Shown: piece by piece, positions 1 through 8,790 of the stretch | Position numbering within the stretch: position 1 is the stretch's first letter | Layout of the letters: each line of letters opens with the position of its first letter | Source: an uncultured Desulfobacter sp. | Lineage (GTDB): Bacteria > Desulfobacterota > Desulfobacteria > Desulfobacterales > Desulfobacteraceae | DNA length: 64,000 nucleotides | Direction: 5' to 3' | NCBI RefSeq assembly: GCF_963666675.1 | Contig: NZ_OY762929.1 | Coordinates: 4,808,001 to 4,872,000 of the forward strand | The notes under the pieces: model-generated | Told to the model about the DNA's origin: nothing | Seen by the model: the letters and a program-made list of their open reading frames with translations, nothing else | Database searches by the model: none | Program-made: the position numbers and the translations under genes

Positions 1-375
1 CTGTTCCACCACACCCACGCGGGAAATCGCCCGGGTAAATTCCCTGGCCGATCCGTCCATAATGGGCATCTCATAATCATCCACCGCCACCAGGGCATTA
101 TCAATGCCAAGGCCTACAAAACTTGCCATCAAGTGCTCGATGGTAGAAACAATGGCCCCATTGTGGCCGATGACCGTGGCAAGGCTGGTATCCACCACCA
201 GTTTGAAAAGCGCCGGGATATCAGGAGTCCCGGGCAGATCAAGGCGCCGGAATTTAATCCCATGGTTTTCCTTGGCCGGCCGGATGGTCAAATTTGTCTT
301 TTTGCCCGAATGAACGCCTGTCCCCGAAAGGGTCACCTTTTCGGCGATGGTCTGCTGATTATAGTAACTATTCAT
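1..375 (-). CDS. lpxC: UDP-3-O-acyl-N-acetylglucosamine deacetylase, N-terminal 125 residues (cut by window edge)
   Basis: LpxC is the zinc-dependent deacetylase that commits UDP-3-O-acyl-GlcNAc to lipid A synthesis in the cytoplasm. Only the first 125 codons are present; the gene runs off the left edge. Seen in the translation: TGVHSG at about residues 19-24, the STIEHLMAS segment whose His81 corresponds to the first zinc ligand (E. coli His79), and YEMPIMDGSA at about 101-110, all hallmarks of the family's N-terminal domain. The ATG at 373-375 gives the usual N-terminus. It is divergent from comM, with an AT-rich 181-bp gap between them. Its presence implies an LPS-bearing outer membrane. 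The identification is firm; nothing can be said about the C-terminal half. Confidence 0.95.
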   Translation of the reverse strand, partial: MNSYYNQQTIAEKVTLSGTGVHSGKKTNLTIRPAKENHGIKFRRLDLPGTPDIPALFKLVVDTSLATVIGHNGAIVSTIEHLMASFVGLGIDNALVAVDDYEMPIMDGSAREFTRAISRVGVVEQ

Positions 376-556
376 TGTCCGTTCCAAATTGTCTGAATAC
401 GATAAAACGTGGTATATATAGCTGATTTGAAAATACAAAGCAAAACAAATGAGAAAATTATTAGATTTGCGGACCTTTTTTGATAATTTAACATAATTTC
501 AGTGGATTAAATTTCATTTTTTTCTCTTTTTTTCAATTTTTAAAACGGAACCTTTT

Positions 557-2104
557 ATGATAGCAAAAATGAAATCCTGTGCAGTCAACGGATTTGAAGC
601 CATGATTGTGGATGTCGAAATAGACATCACACTGGGACTGCCGGTATTCAACATGGTGGGCCTTGCCGAGGCTGCCGTGCGGGAGAGCCGGGACCGGGTG
701 CGGTCTGCCGTTCAGAACGCCGGATATACCTTCCCCATGGACAGAGTGGTGGTGAACCTGGCACCGGCGGATTTCAAAAAAGAGGGGACCGGCCTGGACC
801 TGCCCGTGGCCTTGGGGATTCTTTGTGCCCAGGGGTTGTTTGAGGCATCCACCGCTGCATCCTGGCTCTTTGCCGGCGAGCTGTCCCTGGACGGATACCT
901 GCGACCGATCAAAGCAGCCCTGCCCTTTGCCCTGGCCGCCCGGGACAATGGCTTCAAAGGCATCATCCTGCCCAAAGAGAACGGCGCCCAGGCTGCACTG
1001 GTCAAAGACATTGACGTCCTGGCCCCGGAGCATCTGGCCCAGGTGGTGGACTTTCTGGCAGGAAAGGCGGACCTTGCACCGCTGAAACCTGATCTTTCCA
1101 TGCTTTTGCAGACTGATGAAAGGGAACTGGAAAACGATTTTGCCAATGTCCGGGGCCAGACCCATGTCAAACGGGCCATGGAAGTGGCCGCAGCCGGCCA
1201 CCACCATATATTGCTCAATGGTCCGGCGGGATCCGGCAAAAGCTTAATGGCCAAATGCTTGCCGGGCATCATGCCGGAACCCTCCTTTGAAGAGGCCATG
1301 GAAATCGCCAAGGTCTATTCGGTGGCAGGCGTCTCCCGGGAACCCGGCCAGCCTTTGGGGGCGCGGCCATTCAGATCGCCCCATCATTCTATTTCCGATG
1401 CAGGGCTCGTGGGCGGCGGCACGGTGCCCAAACCCGGGGAAATCACATTGTCCCATAACGGGGTTTTGTTTCTGGATGAACTACCTGAATTCAGGCGAAG
1501 CGTGCTGGAGGTCCTGCGTCAGCCCATAGAAGAGGGGGTCATCACCCTGGCCCGGGCCAACGCCAAGGCCACCTATCCATGCCGGTTCATGCTGGCCGGT
1601 GCCATGAATCCATGCCCCTGCGGCAATCTTACCAATCCGGACAGGGAGTGCACCTGCACCCCGACAAAAATTGAACAGTATAAAAACAAAATCTCAGGTC
1701 CGCTCATGGACCGGATGGACATCCTTGTGGAAGTTCCCCGATTGTCCTTTAATGAAATGACAGCAGAGGGTCACCGGGAGGCATCCCAGTCCATCCGGAA
1801 ACGCGTGGAAAAGGCCCGGGAGATCCAGGTGCTTCGATTTGAGAACGCCGGGACGCCCTGTTTTTCCAATGCAGATATGGGCCCCAAACTGTTGCAGCAA
1901 TTCTGCCCCCTGGATGCCCGGAGCCGCCGGGTGGTTGAACAGGCCATGAAGCAGTTCAACCTCTCCGGCCGGGCCTATGCCTCCATATTAAAACTTGCCA
2001 GAACCATTGCTGACCTGGCAGACGCACCCGAAATTCTTAAACCCCATGTCCTTGAGGCGGTTCAGTACAAACGCCTGGACCAGGCACAGGATGACGTCAG
2101 CTAA
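557..2104 (+). CDS. comM: YifB/ComM family Mg-chelatase-like AAA+ ATPase
   Basis: The 515-residue protein matches full-length ComM/YifB, a hexameric AAA+ helicase that in naturally competent bacteria promotes branch migration during integration of incoming DNA. Domain order: N-terminal ChlI/Lon-protease-like fold (about 1-175), AAA+ core with Walker A GPAGSGKS at 222-229, Walker B FLDELPEF at about 309, the family signature RSPHHSISDAGLVGGG at about 273, a Cys-rich NPCPCGN segment, and a C-terminal helical lid (SGRAYASILKLARTIADL). The ATG at 557 begins the typical MIAKMKS N-terminus; the ribosome site is weak. It converges on aqpZ with only 8 bp between the stops. Whether this organism is competent cannot be told from the window, although it carries type IV pilus genes. 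Confidence 0.93.
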   Translation: MIAKMKSCAVNGFEAMIVDVEIDITLGLPVFNMVGLAEAAVRESRDRVRSAVQNAGYTFPMDRVVVNLAPADFKKEGTGLDLPVALGILCAQGLFEASTAASWLFAGELSLDGYLRPIKAALPFALAARDNGFKGIILPKENGAQAALVKDIDVLAPEHLAQVVDFLAGKADLAPLKPDLSMLLQTDERELENDFANVRGQTHVKRAMEVAAAGHHHILLNGPAGSGKSLMAKCLPGIMPEPSFEEAMEIAKVYSVAGVSREPGQPLGARPFRSPHHSISDAGLVGGGTVPKPGEITLSHNGVLFLDELPEFRRSVLEVLRQPIEEGVITLARANAKATYPCRFMLAGAMNPCPCGNLTNPDRECTCTPTKIEQYKNKISGPLMDRMDILVEVPRLSFNEMTAEGHREASQSIRKRVEKAREIQVLRFENAGTPCFSNADMGPKLLQQFCPLDARSRRVVEQAMKQFNLSGRAYASILKLARTIADLADAPEILKPHVLEAVQYKRLDQAQDDVS

Positions 2105-2112
2105 TACTGCTA

Positions 2113-2799
2113 TTATTTCTCGCTGCCGATAAAGCGATAGATCACAGCGCCCAGCATACCGCCGATAATCGGGGCCACCCAGAAAAGCCAAAGCTGTGCA
2201 ATCGCCCAATCGCCGACAAAAACCGCCACACCGGTACTGCGCGCCGGATTTACGGATGTATTTGTCACCGGGATGCTGATCAAATGAATGAGCGTCAAGC
2301 ACAAGCCGATGGCAATGGGTGCGAAACCTTTAGGCGCCCGTTCGTCTGTGGCCCCAAGAATGACGATAAGAAACATCATGGTCATCACCACTTCGGTGAT
2401 CAGTGCGGCCGACAAGCTGTACCCACCCGGGGAATGGGCGCCATAGCCGTTTGAAGCGAAACCGGCAGAAAGGTCAAACCCCGCCTTACCGCTGGCAATC
2501 AAATATAAAACACCACCCGCAACGATGCCCCCCAGGACCTGCGCTATGATGTAAGGCGCCAACTCCTTTGCCGGGAAACGACCGCCGGCCCATAGACCAA
2601 ACGACACCGCCGGATTTAAATGGCAGCCTGAAATGTGTCCGATGCCAAAGGCCATTGTAAGGACGGTGAGACCAAACGCCAGTGAGACACCAAGCAGCCC
2701 GATGCCGACATCCGGAAACGCCGCAGCCAGAACAGCACTACCACACCCACCGAGAACCAACCAGAATGTTCCAAAAAATTCTGCACCATACTTGTTCAT
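2113..2799 (-). CDS. aqpZ: Aquaporin Z-type water channel
   Basis: The 228-residue MIP-family channel is of the usual length, with six predicted membrane spans arranged as two repeats. Both pore motifs are intact: NPAVSFG in loop B and NPARSTG in loop E. The LIHLISIP and TNTSVNPAR segments carry a His and an Arg at the aromatic/arginine filter positions, as in water-selective AqpZ, so transport of water rather than glycerol is the better inference. It lies in the inner membrane and mediates rapid osmotic water flow. Upstream on the minus strand there is an AAAGGAGAAA ribosome site a few bases before ATG 2799. The gene is monocistronic, diverges from hslO and nearly abuts comM tail to tail. 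Confidence 0.95.
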   Translation of the reverse strand: MNKYGAEFFGTFWLVLGGCGSAVLAAAFPDVGIGLLGVSLAFGLTVLTMAFGIGHISGCHLNPAVSFGLWAGGRFPAKELAPYIIAQVLGGIVAGGVLYLIASGKAGFDLSAGFASNGYGAHSPGGYSLSAALITEVVMTMMFLIVILGATDERAPKGFAPIAIGLCLTLIHLISIPVTNTSVNPARSTGVAVFVGDWAIAQLWLFWVAPIIGGMLGAVIYRFIGSEK

Positions 2800-2934
2800 A
2801 CATTTTCTCCTTTTTAGGTTGATACAACATCAATTAAAACACTTCGGATTACGATCTGAAACCATTGGCAAAGGTTTACATTTACCAATCAGACCTTATA
2901 TTAACTCCTCATAATTAATTTTGGGAATTAAAAA

Positions 2935-3858
2935 ATGATAAAAAAAGATATATTTGACCATGATGTAAAAGCCCAGTTCCAGGCCTCGGCCAAAGAGCGG
3001 CTGTACCGTTTTATGTTGGCGGATGATCAGATCAAAGGGGTGGTGGTGCATGCTACCCGTATGATCAAAGAGATGCAGGCGAACCATGAGCTGGGACCTT
3101 TGGAAACCCTGGTGCTCGGCCAGGCATACATTGCGGCAGCCTTGATAAGCGCGCCCTTGAAAGGCCGGGACCGCATTGCACTGAATATTCAGTGCTCGGG
3201 CCCCATTAAGGGCCTTGATGTGGAGGCCAATGCATTCGGGGAGATCCGCGGCTATCTGAAGGCCAATCCCATTGACGTAGAAAATCCGGAAAAGATTAAA
3301 TGGCTGTCCACCCTTTACGGGGCGGGTTTTTTGTCGGTGACCCGATACATAGAGGACACAAAACGGCCTTATACCGGCCAGATTGCCCTGGTCCACGGTT
3401 CCATTGCCGAGGATATGGCCGAATACTTTCTGACGTCGGAACAGATTCCTTCGGGCTTTTGCCTGAGTGTGGCCTTTGATGAAGATGAAGCCGTTATCGG
3501 TGCCGGGGGCATCTTCTTGCAGGCACTGCCGGGTGCCGACTCTGACAACGTTGCCCTGGCCGAAACCATGATTCAGAAAATCGACAATTTAGGACACCGT
3601 TTTGCCCAGGATCAGACACCGGAGTCCGTGATTGAAGATGGTTTTGCAGATCTGTCTCCCCGCTTTCTTGACAGTTCCCGGGTGGAGTTTTACTGTCGCT
3701 GTTCCCAGGATCGCATGGCCAGTCACCTTAAAAACCTGCCCAAAGAGGACCGCTCTGATATCCTTGCAAATGGACCGTTTCCACTGGAACTTCGATGCCA
3801 TCACTGCAATTCCGCCTACCGGTTCAGCCAGGAAGAACTATCCAGCGTTCTCAACTGA
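2935..3858 (+). CDS. hslO: Hsp33 redox-regulated chaperone
   Basis: Hsp33 is a cytosolic holdase chaperone that is switched on by oxidation of a zinc-bound cysteine centre. The 307-residue ORF has the N-terminal Hsp33 fold (DQIKGVVVHATRMIKEMQ, then GRDRIALNIQCSGPIKGLDVEA) and, in the C-terminal redox switch, a CxC pair in FYCRCSQDRM followed about 30 residues later by a CxxC pair in LRCHHCNSAYRF. All four zinc cysteines are therefore present. The ATG at 2935 follows an AT-rich leader with a poor ribosome site. In a sulfate reducer this protein would plausibly serve during oxygen exposure (inference). Confidence 0.93.
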   Translation: MIKKDIFDHDVKAQFQASAKERLYRFMLADDQIKGVVVHATRMIKEMQANHELGPLETLVLGQAYIAAALISAPLKGRDRIALNIQCSGPIKGLDVEANAFGEIRGYLKANPIDVENPEKIKWLSTLYGAGFLSVTRYIEDTKRPYTGQIALVHGSIAEDMAEYFLTSEQIPSGFCLSVAFDEDEAVIGAGGIFLQALPGADSDNVALAETMIQKIDNLGHRFAQDQTPESVIEDGFADLSPRFLDSSRVEFYCRCSQDRMASHLKNLPKEDRSDILANGPFPLELRCHHCNSAYRFSQEELSSVLN

Positions 3859-3880
3859 AAATACCCGCATTTTATAACCA

Positions 3881-3923
3881 CTGAATACACGGAAAGCACT
3901 GAATACACGGAAAGCACTGAAAA
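3881..3923 (+). repeat. Tandem 18-bp repeat (2.3 copies)
   Basis: The unit CTGAATACACGGAAAGCA occurs at 3881-3898 and again without change at 3899-3916, followed by a partial third unit CTGAAAA. It lies between the convergent hslO and HD-hydrolase genes. The last codons of the HD gene, read on the other strand, contain a similar ACACGGAAA stretch at about 3969-3977, so the two may belong to one degenerate inverted repeat block. Confidence 0.8.
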
Positions 3924-3961
3924 TTTGCGTGCCAAGTACGCGACCTGCCTGACAACCGAAA

Positions 3962-4780
3962 TCAAACGCGTTTCCGTGTTCTTCCGTTCTTTCCTTGGTT
4001 AAATGAAGCAAGGGATTTCAGATGATCCAAAAGCGCCTGCTCCAATTGGATAATCAAATCTGATGAAGGAACACCGTCTAACAGAACAGGAATGACTTCC
4101 AGATTCAGGATCGCGGCGGCGGCGGCAGGGAAATTCAAATCATAGACCATGCCGGCCTGAAACACTCTCATGCTGTTAAGCGTATTCACATGACTTAAAT
4201 CGTTCTGACGGGTTTCAAGAAGCTCACGGGCTGCCGTTTCGGGAATTTGACCGTCATCGGGCAAATCATGGGTGATAAAGCCGTGGCTTGAATCCGGATT
4301 GAGATAGTGGTCTTTCATTACACCGAAAATATCAATCTTGTCCGCATCCCTGAGCAACCGGGCCAGAAGCATTAAATCCCGCCCATACTTTCCGGAAAGC
4401 CGGGGGCGGTTATGTAGCGCCACGGCCTTCAGAATCAGCCTCCTGTCCGTAACGGATAGGTGGGAAAGAATCTTACTTCGCACGATTTCCCGGCACCCCA
4501 AGGCAGCATGATTTTTGGAACGCGCATCGGAATAGGTATGAAAGACAGCAAACTGGGGAAACCGCCCCATATCATGAACCATGGCAGCCGCACAGGCCCG
4601 GGCCGTTGTCAGGCCGTCAAGATCCAGGGAACGGCAAAGCATTTCCATGGCCCGGCAAACCCGGGCAGTATGTTCCTGTTTGAGCACAAAGGGATAGGCA
4701 TCTTCGGCCCCGTCCACAAAGGGCTTGGTATACGCAAAGAACTGTTTTTCTATTTTTACAAAATCTTCGTGGGTCATCAT
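3962..4780 (-). CDS. HD-domain metal-dependent phosphohydrolase, function unknown
   Basis: The 272-residue soluble protein has a single HD domain: a His in EHTARVCRAME, the His-Asp doublet in AAAMVHDMGRFPQF, a further His in VALHNRPRL, and an Asp in LLRDADKIDIFGVMKDHY. This pattern is typical of cytosolic nucleotide or nucleotide-second-messenger hydrolases, but the substrate cannot be read from sequence. I start at ATG 4780 because GGAAAG (complement of 4788-4793) sits 7 nt upstream; an in-frame TTG at 4795 overlaps that ribosome site and is less likely. The last dozen codons (SLASFNQGKNGRTRKRV) are basic and are encoded by sequence resembling the neighbouring repeat, so the 3' end may be a repeat-derived extension. 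Confidence 0.8.
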   Translation of the reverse strand: MMTHEDFVKIEKQFFAYTKPFVDGAEDAYPFVLKQEHTARVCRAMEMLCRSLDLDGLTTARACAAAMVHDMGRFPQFAVFHTYSDARSKNHAALGCREIVRSKILSHLSVTDRRLILKAVALHNRPRLSGKYGRDLMLLARLLRDADKIDIFGVMKDHYLNPDSSHGFITHDLPDDGQIPETAARELLETRQNDLSHVNTLNSMRVFQAGMVYDLNFPAAAAAILNLEVIPVLLDGVPSSDLIIQLEQALLDHLKSLASFNQGKNGRTRKRV

Positions 4781-4817
4781 AGTGAAACTTTCCAAAAAAA
4801 CGTATATTCTTAGATGA

Positions 4818-5954
4818 TTAGAAATTTGATGCCGAAGCGGTGGACTCTTTTCTGATAAACAGCATCATAATAATACAACCAAGAATAAAAAAAGCACACG
4901 CGGCGATCATTGGATCATCCTGGGTCGGCAGAATATTTATATTGGTCTGGACCGCCACATTTTCAAGGCGGACGACGGCCCCGGCCTGTTTCACATACTG
5001 CTGGGCCATAAACACAGTCTCTTTAAAGGGCCACAACGCATATAATGAGCCAGCCATCAACCCGCCTAAAAAACCCATGGTGGCATTATAGTACCGGGAC
5101 AAAACAAAACTGACCAGCCGGGCAAACAAAAGCCCCCCGAAAACCACCCCCAAACCGAATATCCCTAAAAAAATAAATGTCTCCAAATGCAGGAACTTCA
5201 ATTCGGAAATGGCAGAAATAATGTCAAAATAGCTACCCATCAAAATCAGTACCAAGGAACCGCTGACCCCCGGCAGCACGGTAGCGGAAATGGCAAGGGC
5301 ACCGCAAATCATAATATACAAATAGTCTCCGGACGAATACCCTTGGACCGGTGAAACAGGTTTGCCGGATTCAGCCGCAGCCTCCTGTCCTCCCGCAGCA
5401 GCGAATTTGACCTGATAGGCCTGGGCAAGATGATCAGATTTCATTTTAATTTTATCATAAGGATTGACCATGGCTGATACCCACACGGTAAGCGCAATCC
5501 CGGCTATCAGACAAACTGCGGCCCACACATCAAAACGCCTGAGCATCTTGACTGGTATAACAATTGACACCAAAATCAGTCCGAAAAAAAGGGAATAGGT
5601 AACACTAAAGTGGTGAAGTAAAAGATATTTCATGAGACTGGATAGAGCGACAATGGCCACCATGGTCCCGACGGCGAGTTTAAACAGAAACAAAAAACCG
5701 GTCTCTTTAAAAAACGCATATAATTTTTTACTCCCCGCGACCGGATGCCTGAAGCACGAAAAAATGAGCCCAAGGCATTTGAAGACAAAGGATTTATTGA
5801 TCTGATTTAAAATTAAGAACACCCGTTCATATATCCCAAATACCAGCAGAAACGTCCCGCCGGAAACCCCTGGAATGATATTGGCAACGCCTAAACAGAA
5901 CCCCATGAGCAACTCTTTTATGGTTGCCGATGTCGCAGAAGAAGAAAAAGACAT
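4818..5954 (-). CDS. DUF368 membrane protein, likely polyprenyl-phosphate (C55-P) transporter
   Basis: The 378-residue integral membrane protein belongs to the DUF368 family, members of which (PopT) have been shown in other bacteria to recycle undecaprenyl phosphate across the inner membrane for cell-wall and O-antigen synthesis. The two inverted family signatures are visible: GVANIIPGVSGGT at about residues 22-34 and ATVLPGVSGSLVLILMGSY about 200 residues later, each starting a re-entrant or hydrophobic hairpin. About nine hydrophobic spans can be traced, with one hydrophilic loop around residues 165-205. The ATG at 5954 follows a GAGGTAAATTT leader. The HD-hydrolase gene lies immediately downstream in the same direction (37 bp gap to its start codon), so they may be cotranscribed. 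The transport role is by family, not shown here. Confidence 0.82.
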   Translation of the reverse strand: MSFSSSATSATIKELLMGFCLGVANIIPGVSGGTFLLVFGIYERVFLILNQINKSFVFKCLGLIFSCFRHPVAGSKKLYAFFKETGFLFLFKLAVGTMVAIVALSSLMKYLLLHHFSVTYSLFFGLILVSIVIPVKMLRRFDVWAAVCLIAGIALTVWVSAMVNPYDKIKMKSDHLAQAYQVKFAAAGGQEAAAESGKPVSPVQGYSSGDYLYIMICGALAISATVLPGVSGSLVLILMGSYFDIISAISELKFLHLETFIFLGIFGLGVVFGGLLFARLVSFVLSRYYNATMGFLGGLMAGSLYALWPFKETVFMAQQYVKQAGAVVRLENVAVQTNINILPTQDDPMIAACAFFILGCIIMMLFIRKESTASASNF

Positions 5955-6040
5955 GGAAATTTACCTCGTTAATATTCAGGTGAGTTAGGACCGCAAATCT
6001 TATAAAGTAAACAAAATCACTTGTCCTTTGGCTCATATAC

Positions 6041-6122
6041 AAGGCGCAAAAAAAAATTGTAACCGGAACAACCTAAAAGGTTGTGAGGATCACAAAATTT
6101 TCTGCAACGCCGCAGTTGGGTG
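6041..6122 (+). repeat. Dispersed intergenic repeat, family B, copy 1
   Basis: This stretch between the DUF368 gene and pcm aligns with 58961-59040. Shared blocks in the same order and spacing include AAGG.GC, ACCT....GTTG, ATTTT.TGCAACGCC and CAGTTGG.TG. It has no reading frame of its own and contains short inverted segments (AACCT...AGGTT). It looks like a non-coding intergenic repeat of the REP/RIT kind; its function is unknown. Confidence 0.65.
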
Positions 6123-6139
6123 ATTTTACGTTCAAGCAC

Positions 6140-6796
6140 CTACGAGGGCCATCCATGCTCGCCGATCAGCTTAACAAAACGGCAACCGCCCAGATTGACG
6201 GTTCTAATGCCGGTGCCGGTTTTTTCGATGCGTAAAAGCTCCTGGGAATGCAGCCCCCCCACGGGCATAATCAGTCGCCCCCCCTCGACAAGCTGATTTA
6301 CCAAAGGTTCAGGAATTTTATTTCCCCCCGCCGTCACCATGATGGCGTCAAAGGGACTTTCGGCTTTCCAGCCCTGGGTACCGTCGGAATAGCGGGTGAC
6401 GATATTATGATATTTCATCTGATCAAACAATTTTCGTGTCCGCAGATAGAGAACATTATTACGTTCGATAGTATACACCCTGTAAACGATACGAGACAGC
6501 ACGGCTGCCTGGTAACCGGAACCGGTGCCGATCTCAAGAACCCGCTCCTGGCCCTTCAGGGCCAGGCCCTGGGTCATTTCAGCGATGATAAACGGCTGGG
6601 AAATGGTCTGTCCCTCACCGATGGGAAGCGGAAAATCCCCATAGGCGCTGTCCACAAGGGCTTCACTGACAAAAAGATGCCGGGGCACCAGCCCCATGGC
6701 CTGGAGCACCAAAGGATCGGTTATCCCCCTGGCAATGATCTGTTTTTCCACCATATCCCTGCGCCAGTGCGAAAATTTTGTGGGTTCTTCGGTCAT
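6140..6796 (-). CDS. pcm: Protein-L-isoaspartate O-methyltransferase
   Basis: Pcm uses S-adenosylmethionine to methylate isoaspartyl residues in aged proteins, starting their repair. The 218-residue length is standard. Visible motifs are the N-terminal MVEKQIIARGITDPLVLQAM with PRHLFV, the substrate loop GDFPLPIGEGQTISQPFI, and SAM motif I VLEIGTGSGYQAAVL, followed by YTIER (motif II acidic end) and DAIMVTAGGNKIPEPLVNQL. The ATG at 6796 starts MTEEPTKFSHWRRDMVEKQ. The next internal Met (MVEKQ) lies only about 14 residues in, so the exact start is not certain. The gene stands alone between an intergenic repeat and a divergent potassium channel. Confidence 0.93.
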   Translation of the reverse strand: MTEEPTKFSHWRRDMVEKQIIARGITDPLVLQAMGLVPRHLFVSEALVDSAYGDFPLPIGEGQTISQPFIIAEMTQGLALKGQERVLEIGTGSGYQAAVLSRIVYRVYTIERNNVLYLRTRKLFDQMKYHNIVTRYSDGTQGWKAESPFDAIMVTAGGNKIPEPLVNQLVEGGRLIMPVGGLHSQELLRIEKTGTGIRTVNLGGCRFVKLIGEHGWPS

Positions 6797-6937
6797 GGCC
6801 TCTTAATATCAGTAACTACCAGGACCGTCAAGCATTAGAAAATGGGTTGAAAGCCAGTAATCAGGGACGTTATGGTAACAAGCCGGCTTTCAATCTTTCC
6901 CTTGCATTTGCACGTCAGTAAAAGTAAATAAACTGCA

Positions 6938-7939
6938 ATGGATAAAACAGCAAAAATGAAGATAACCGTATTTATCGCGGTTATATTTTTTATACTTGGT
7001 ACCGCCGGTTACATGGCCATTGAAGGCTGGGGGCTGTTGGATGCCGCATACATGACAGCCATCACCCTGAGTACGGTGGGATTTCTTGAAGTTCACGATA
7101 TGTCCGACGGTGGGCGGTTGTTCACCATTTTCCTTATTTTTACAGGTGTAGGGTACTTTCTTTATTTAGGCGGCGTTTTCATCAGTTCGGTGGTGGACGG
7201 TGAAATGAAAAGCATGCTGGGGAGGCAGCGTTTGAACAGCAAAATTAAAAAAATGGAAAATCATTACATCGTCTGCGGGTACGGCCGCATCGGCCGTGTT
7301 CTGTGCAAATTCGTGGCCGAAGACACCAAGGAGATTGTTGTGGTGGAACAAAGCGAAGAACTCAAAGATATCCTGGAAAAGGATAAAATCCATTACATCA
7401 TCGGAGATGCCGGAAACGAGGATGTTTTGGAAAAAGCCGGGATAAACAGAGCCAAGGCATTAGTCGCAGCACTTGCAACGGACACGGCCAATGTGTTCCT
7501 GGTGCTCACAGCCAGACAACTCAACCCCGACATATATATCATGGCCAGGGCATCAAGCCCCGAGGTGAGAAAAAAACTTTATGTGGCCGGTGCCACCCAG
7601 GTAGAATCCCCCTATGATATCGGCGGGGTGTCCATGGGCTTGAAATTACTGCGACCGACGGTCTCCAATTTTTTGAATACGGCGCTGTCCCGGGAAAGCG
7701 ATGCCATACAGATTGAAGAGGCGTTTGTTCCGGAGACATCAAGCTATGCCGGAAAACCCCTTAAGGATTCGGGTATTCGTCAAAATTACAATCTGATCAT
7801 CATCGCAATCAAAGAAAAGTCAGGGCATATGGAATTTGCGCCCCACTTTGAAACCATCATTCACCCCCGGGACACACTGATTGTCATGGGAAAGACCGAA
7901 GACCTGAAGGCGTTCAGGCTTGCACTTGGTAATGTATAA
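6938..7939 (+). CDS. Potassium channel with RCK (TrkA-N/TrkA-C) domains
   Basis: The 333-residue protein has two membrane helices (about 8-28 and 64-85) flanking a pore loop ITLSTVGFLEV, then a Rossmann RCK-N domain starting HYIVCGYGRIGRVLCKF (nucleotide-binding GxGxxG) and a C-terminal TrkA-C domain (EAFVPETSSYAGKPL ... DTLIVMGKTEDLKAF). This is the MthK-like two-TM/RCK channel layout, gated by ligand or nucleotide at the cytosolic ring. The filter is TVGF and not TVGYG, and the conserved Asp after the filter is displaced. MDKTAK at 6938 is chosen as the start; ATG 6956 is possible, and neither has a strong ribosome site. No partner genes are adjacent. Confidence 0.85.
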   Translation: MDKTAKMKITVFIAVIFFILGTAGYMAIEGWGLLDAAYMTAITLSTVGFLEVHDMSDGGRLFTIFLIFTGVGYFLYLGGVFISSVVDGEMKSMLGRQRLNSKIKKMENHYIVCGYGRIGRVLCKFVAEDTKEIVVVEQSEELKDILEKDKIHYIIGDAGNEDVLEKAGINRAKALVAALATDTANVFLVLTARQLNPDIYIMARASSPEVRKKLYVAGATQVESPYDIGGVSMGLKLLRPTVSNFLNTALSRESDAIQIEEAFVPETSSYAGKPLKDSGIRQNYNLIIIAIKEKSGHMEFAPHFETIIHPRDTLIVMGKTEDLKAFRLALGNV

Positions 7940-7943
7940 GGAC

Positions 7944-7994
7944 TCGCAAAAAATAATATTCAAGCCAAAGCCTGCTATCGTTATTTTTTGCAAG
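7944..7994. terminator. Inverted repeat between convergent genes, possible bidirectional terminator
   Basis: GCAAAAAATAA at 7946-7956 is perfectly complementary to TTATTTTTTGC at 7981-7991, with a 24-nt loop. It lies between the ends of the potassium-channel gene and the cyclo-ligase gene. The stem is AT-rich, with A and T runs on both strands, so a bidirectional terminator is plausible but would be weak. Confidence 0.4.
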
Positions 7995-8021
7995 CCCCTT
8001 AAATCCGGCTTTACAACATTA

Positions 8022-8609
8022 CTAAATTTTATAAATTACCCGGGTGTCAGTAATAATGATATCAACAGTATATTTTCTTGATTCCATCTGAATCTGGTCA
8101 ACAATTTGCTCTTCATACGCCAAGGCGACCTTGCGGCAGGTTTCAGGCAATTTTGTAATCAGCTTGGAATAGTAGTTGTTTCCGAAGCCCATTCGCCCCC
8201 CCTTGTCATCAAATGCCAACCCTGGAATAATGGCAATGTCCACATCATCCAGGGCTATTTTCTTGCACCGCTCGGGATTGGGCTCAAGCATATCATGGGC
8301 GTTTGACACCACATCCTTGTCAAAATGACTGATTTTATACAAAAGAAAAGTATTTTTAACATCCGTAAACACCGGTAAAATAATACTTTTTTCAATCTCC
8401 ATGGCTTTACGTATGATCTTTTCAGTAGGAATCTCCTTACTGCCGGGCGGATAGAGGAACACCTGATGGGATTCTAAAAAATTTGCAAATTCAAACAGCT
8501 TATTTTCAATAATATTATATTTTTCTTCAATCTGTTCCGGGGACAGGGCGTTCATACGCTCGGCCACTTGGCTTAACACACCATTTTTACCGCTTTTAGC
8601 TTCATCCAT
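8022..8609 (-). CDS. 5-formyltetrahydrofolate cyclo-ligase (MTHFS family)
   Basis: This 195-residue enzyme converts 5-formyl-THF to 5,10-methenyl-THF with ATP, salvaging folate for one-carbon metabolism. The family signature IIPGLAFDDKGGRMGFGNNY is intact near residue 140, preceded by the LEPNP segment; residues further N-terminal are divergent (YPPGSKEIPTEKII in place of the usual EVxT/Pxxx). ATG 8609 is chosen because an AAGGAAA ribosome site lies 5 nt upstream; a TTG nine codons earlier has none. It is divergent from serS. Anaerobic acetyl-CoA pathway organisms depend heavily on C1-folates, which fits the suspected host, but no other folate gene is adjacent. Confidence 0.85.
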   Translation of the reverse strand: MDEAKSGKNGVLSQVAERMNALSPEQIEEKYNIIENKLFEFANFLESHQVFLYPPGSKEIPTEKIIRKAMEIEKSIILPVFTDVKNTFLLYKISHFDKDVVSNAHDMLEPNPERCKKIALDDVDIAIIPGLAFDDKGGRMGFGNNYYSKLITKLPETCRKVALAYEEQIVDQIQMESRKYTVDIIITDTRVIYKI

Positions 8610-8790
8610 AATCGTTTCCTTAAGATTATTACACAATAAAATTTTTGAGAAATATTAAACACTGTCCGGTAATTGTCAACCGGCAATAATCATTGACTGT
8701 TTACATGGCCCGTGTTATCTGAATATAATTGTGAAAATATTATAACCAGCCACCCTTCAACCCTATAATCATGCAGGACAAAAATCAAAC

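Noticed and set aside
533..1311. Minus-strand ORFs of about 200 codons opposite comM
   Set aside because: They lie wholly within the well-supported comM gene and their translations are compositionally odd.
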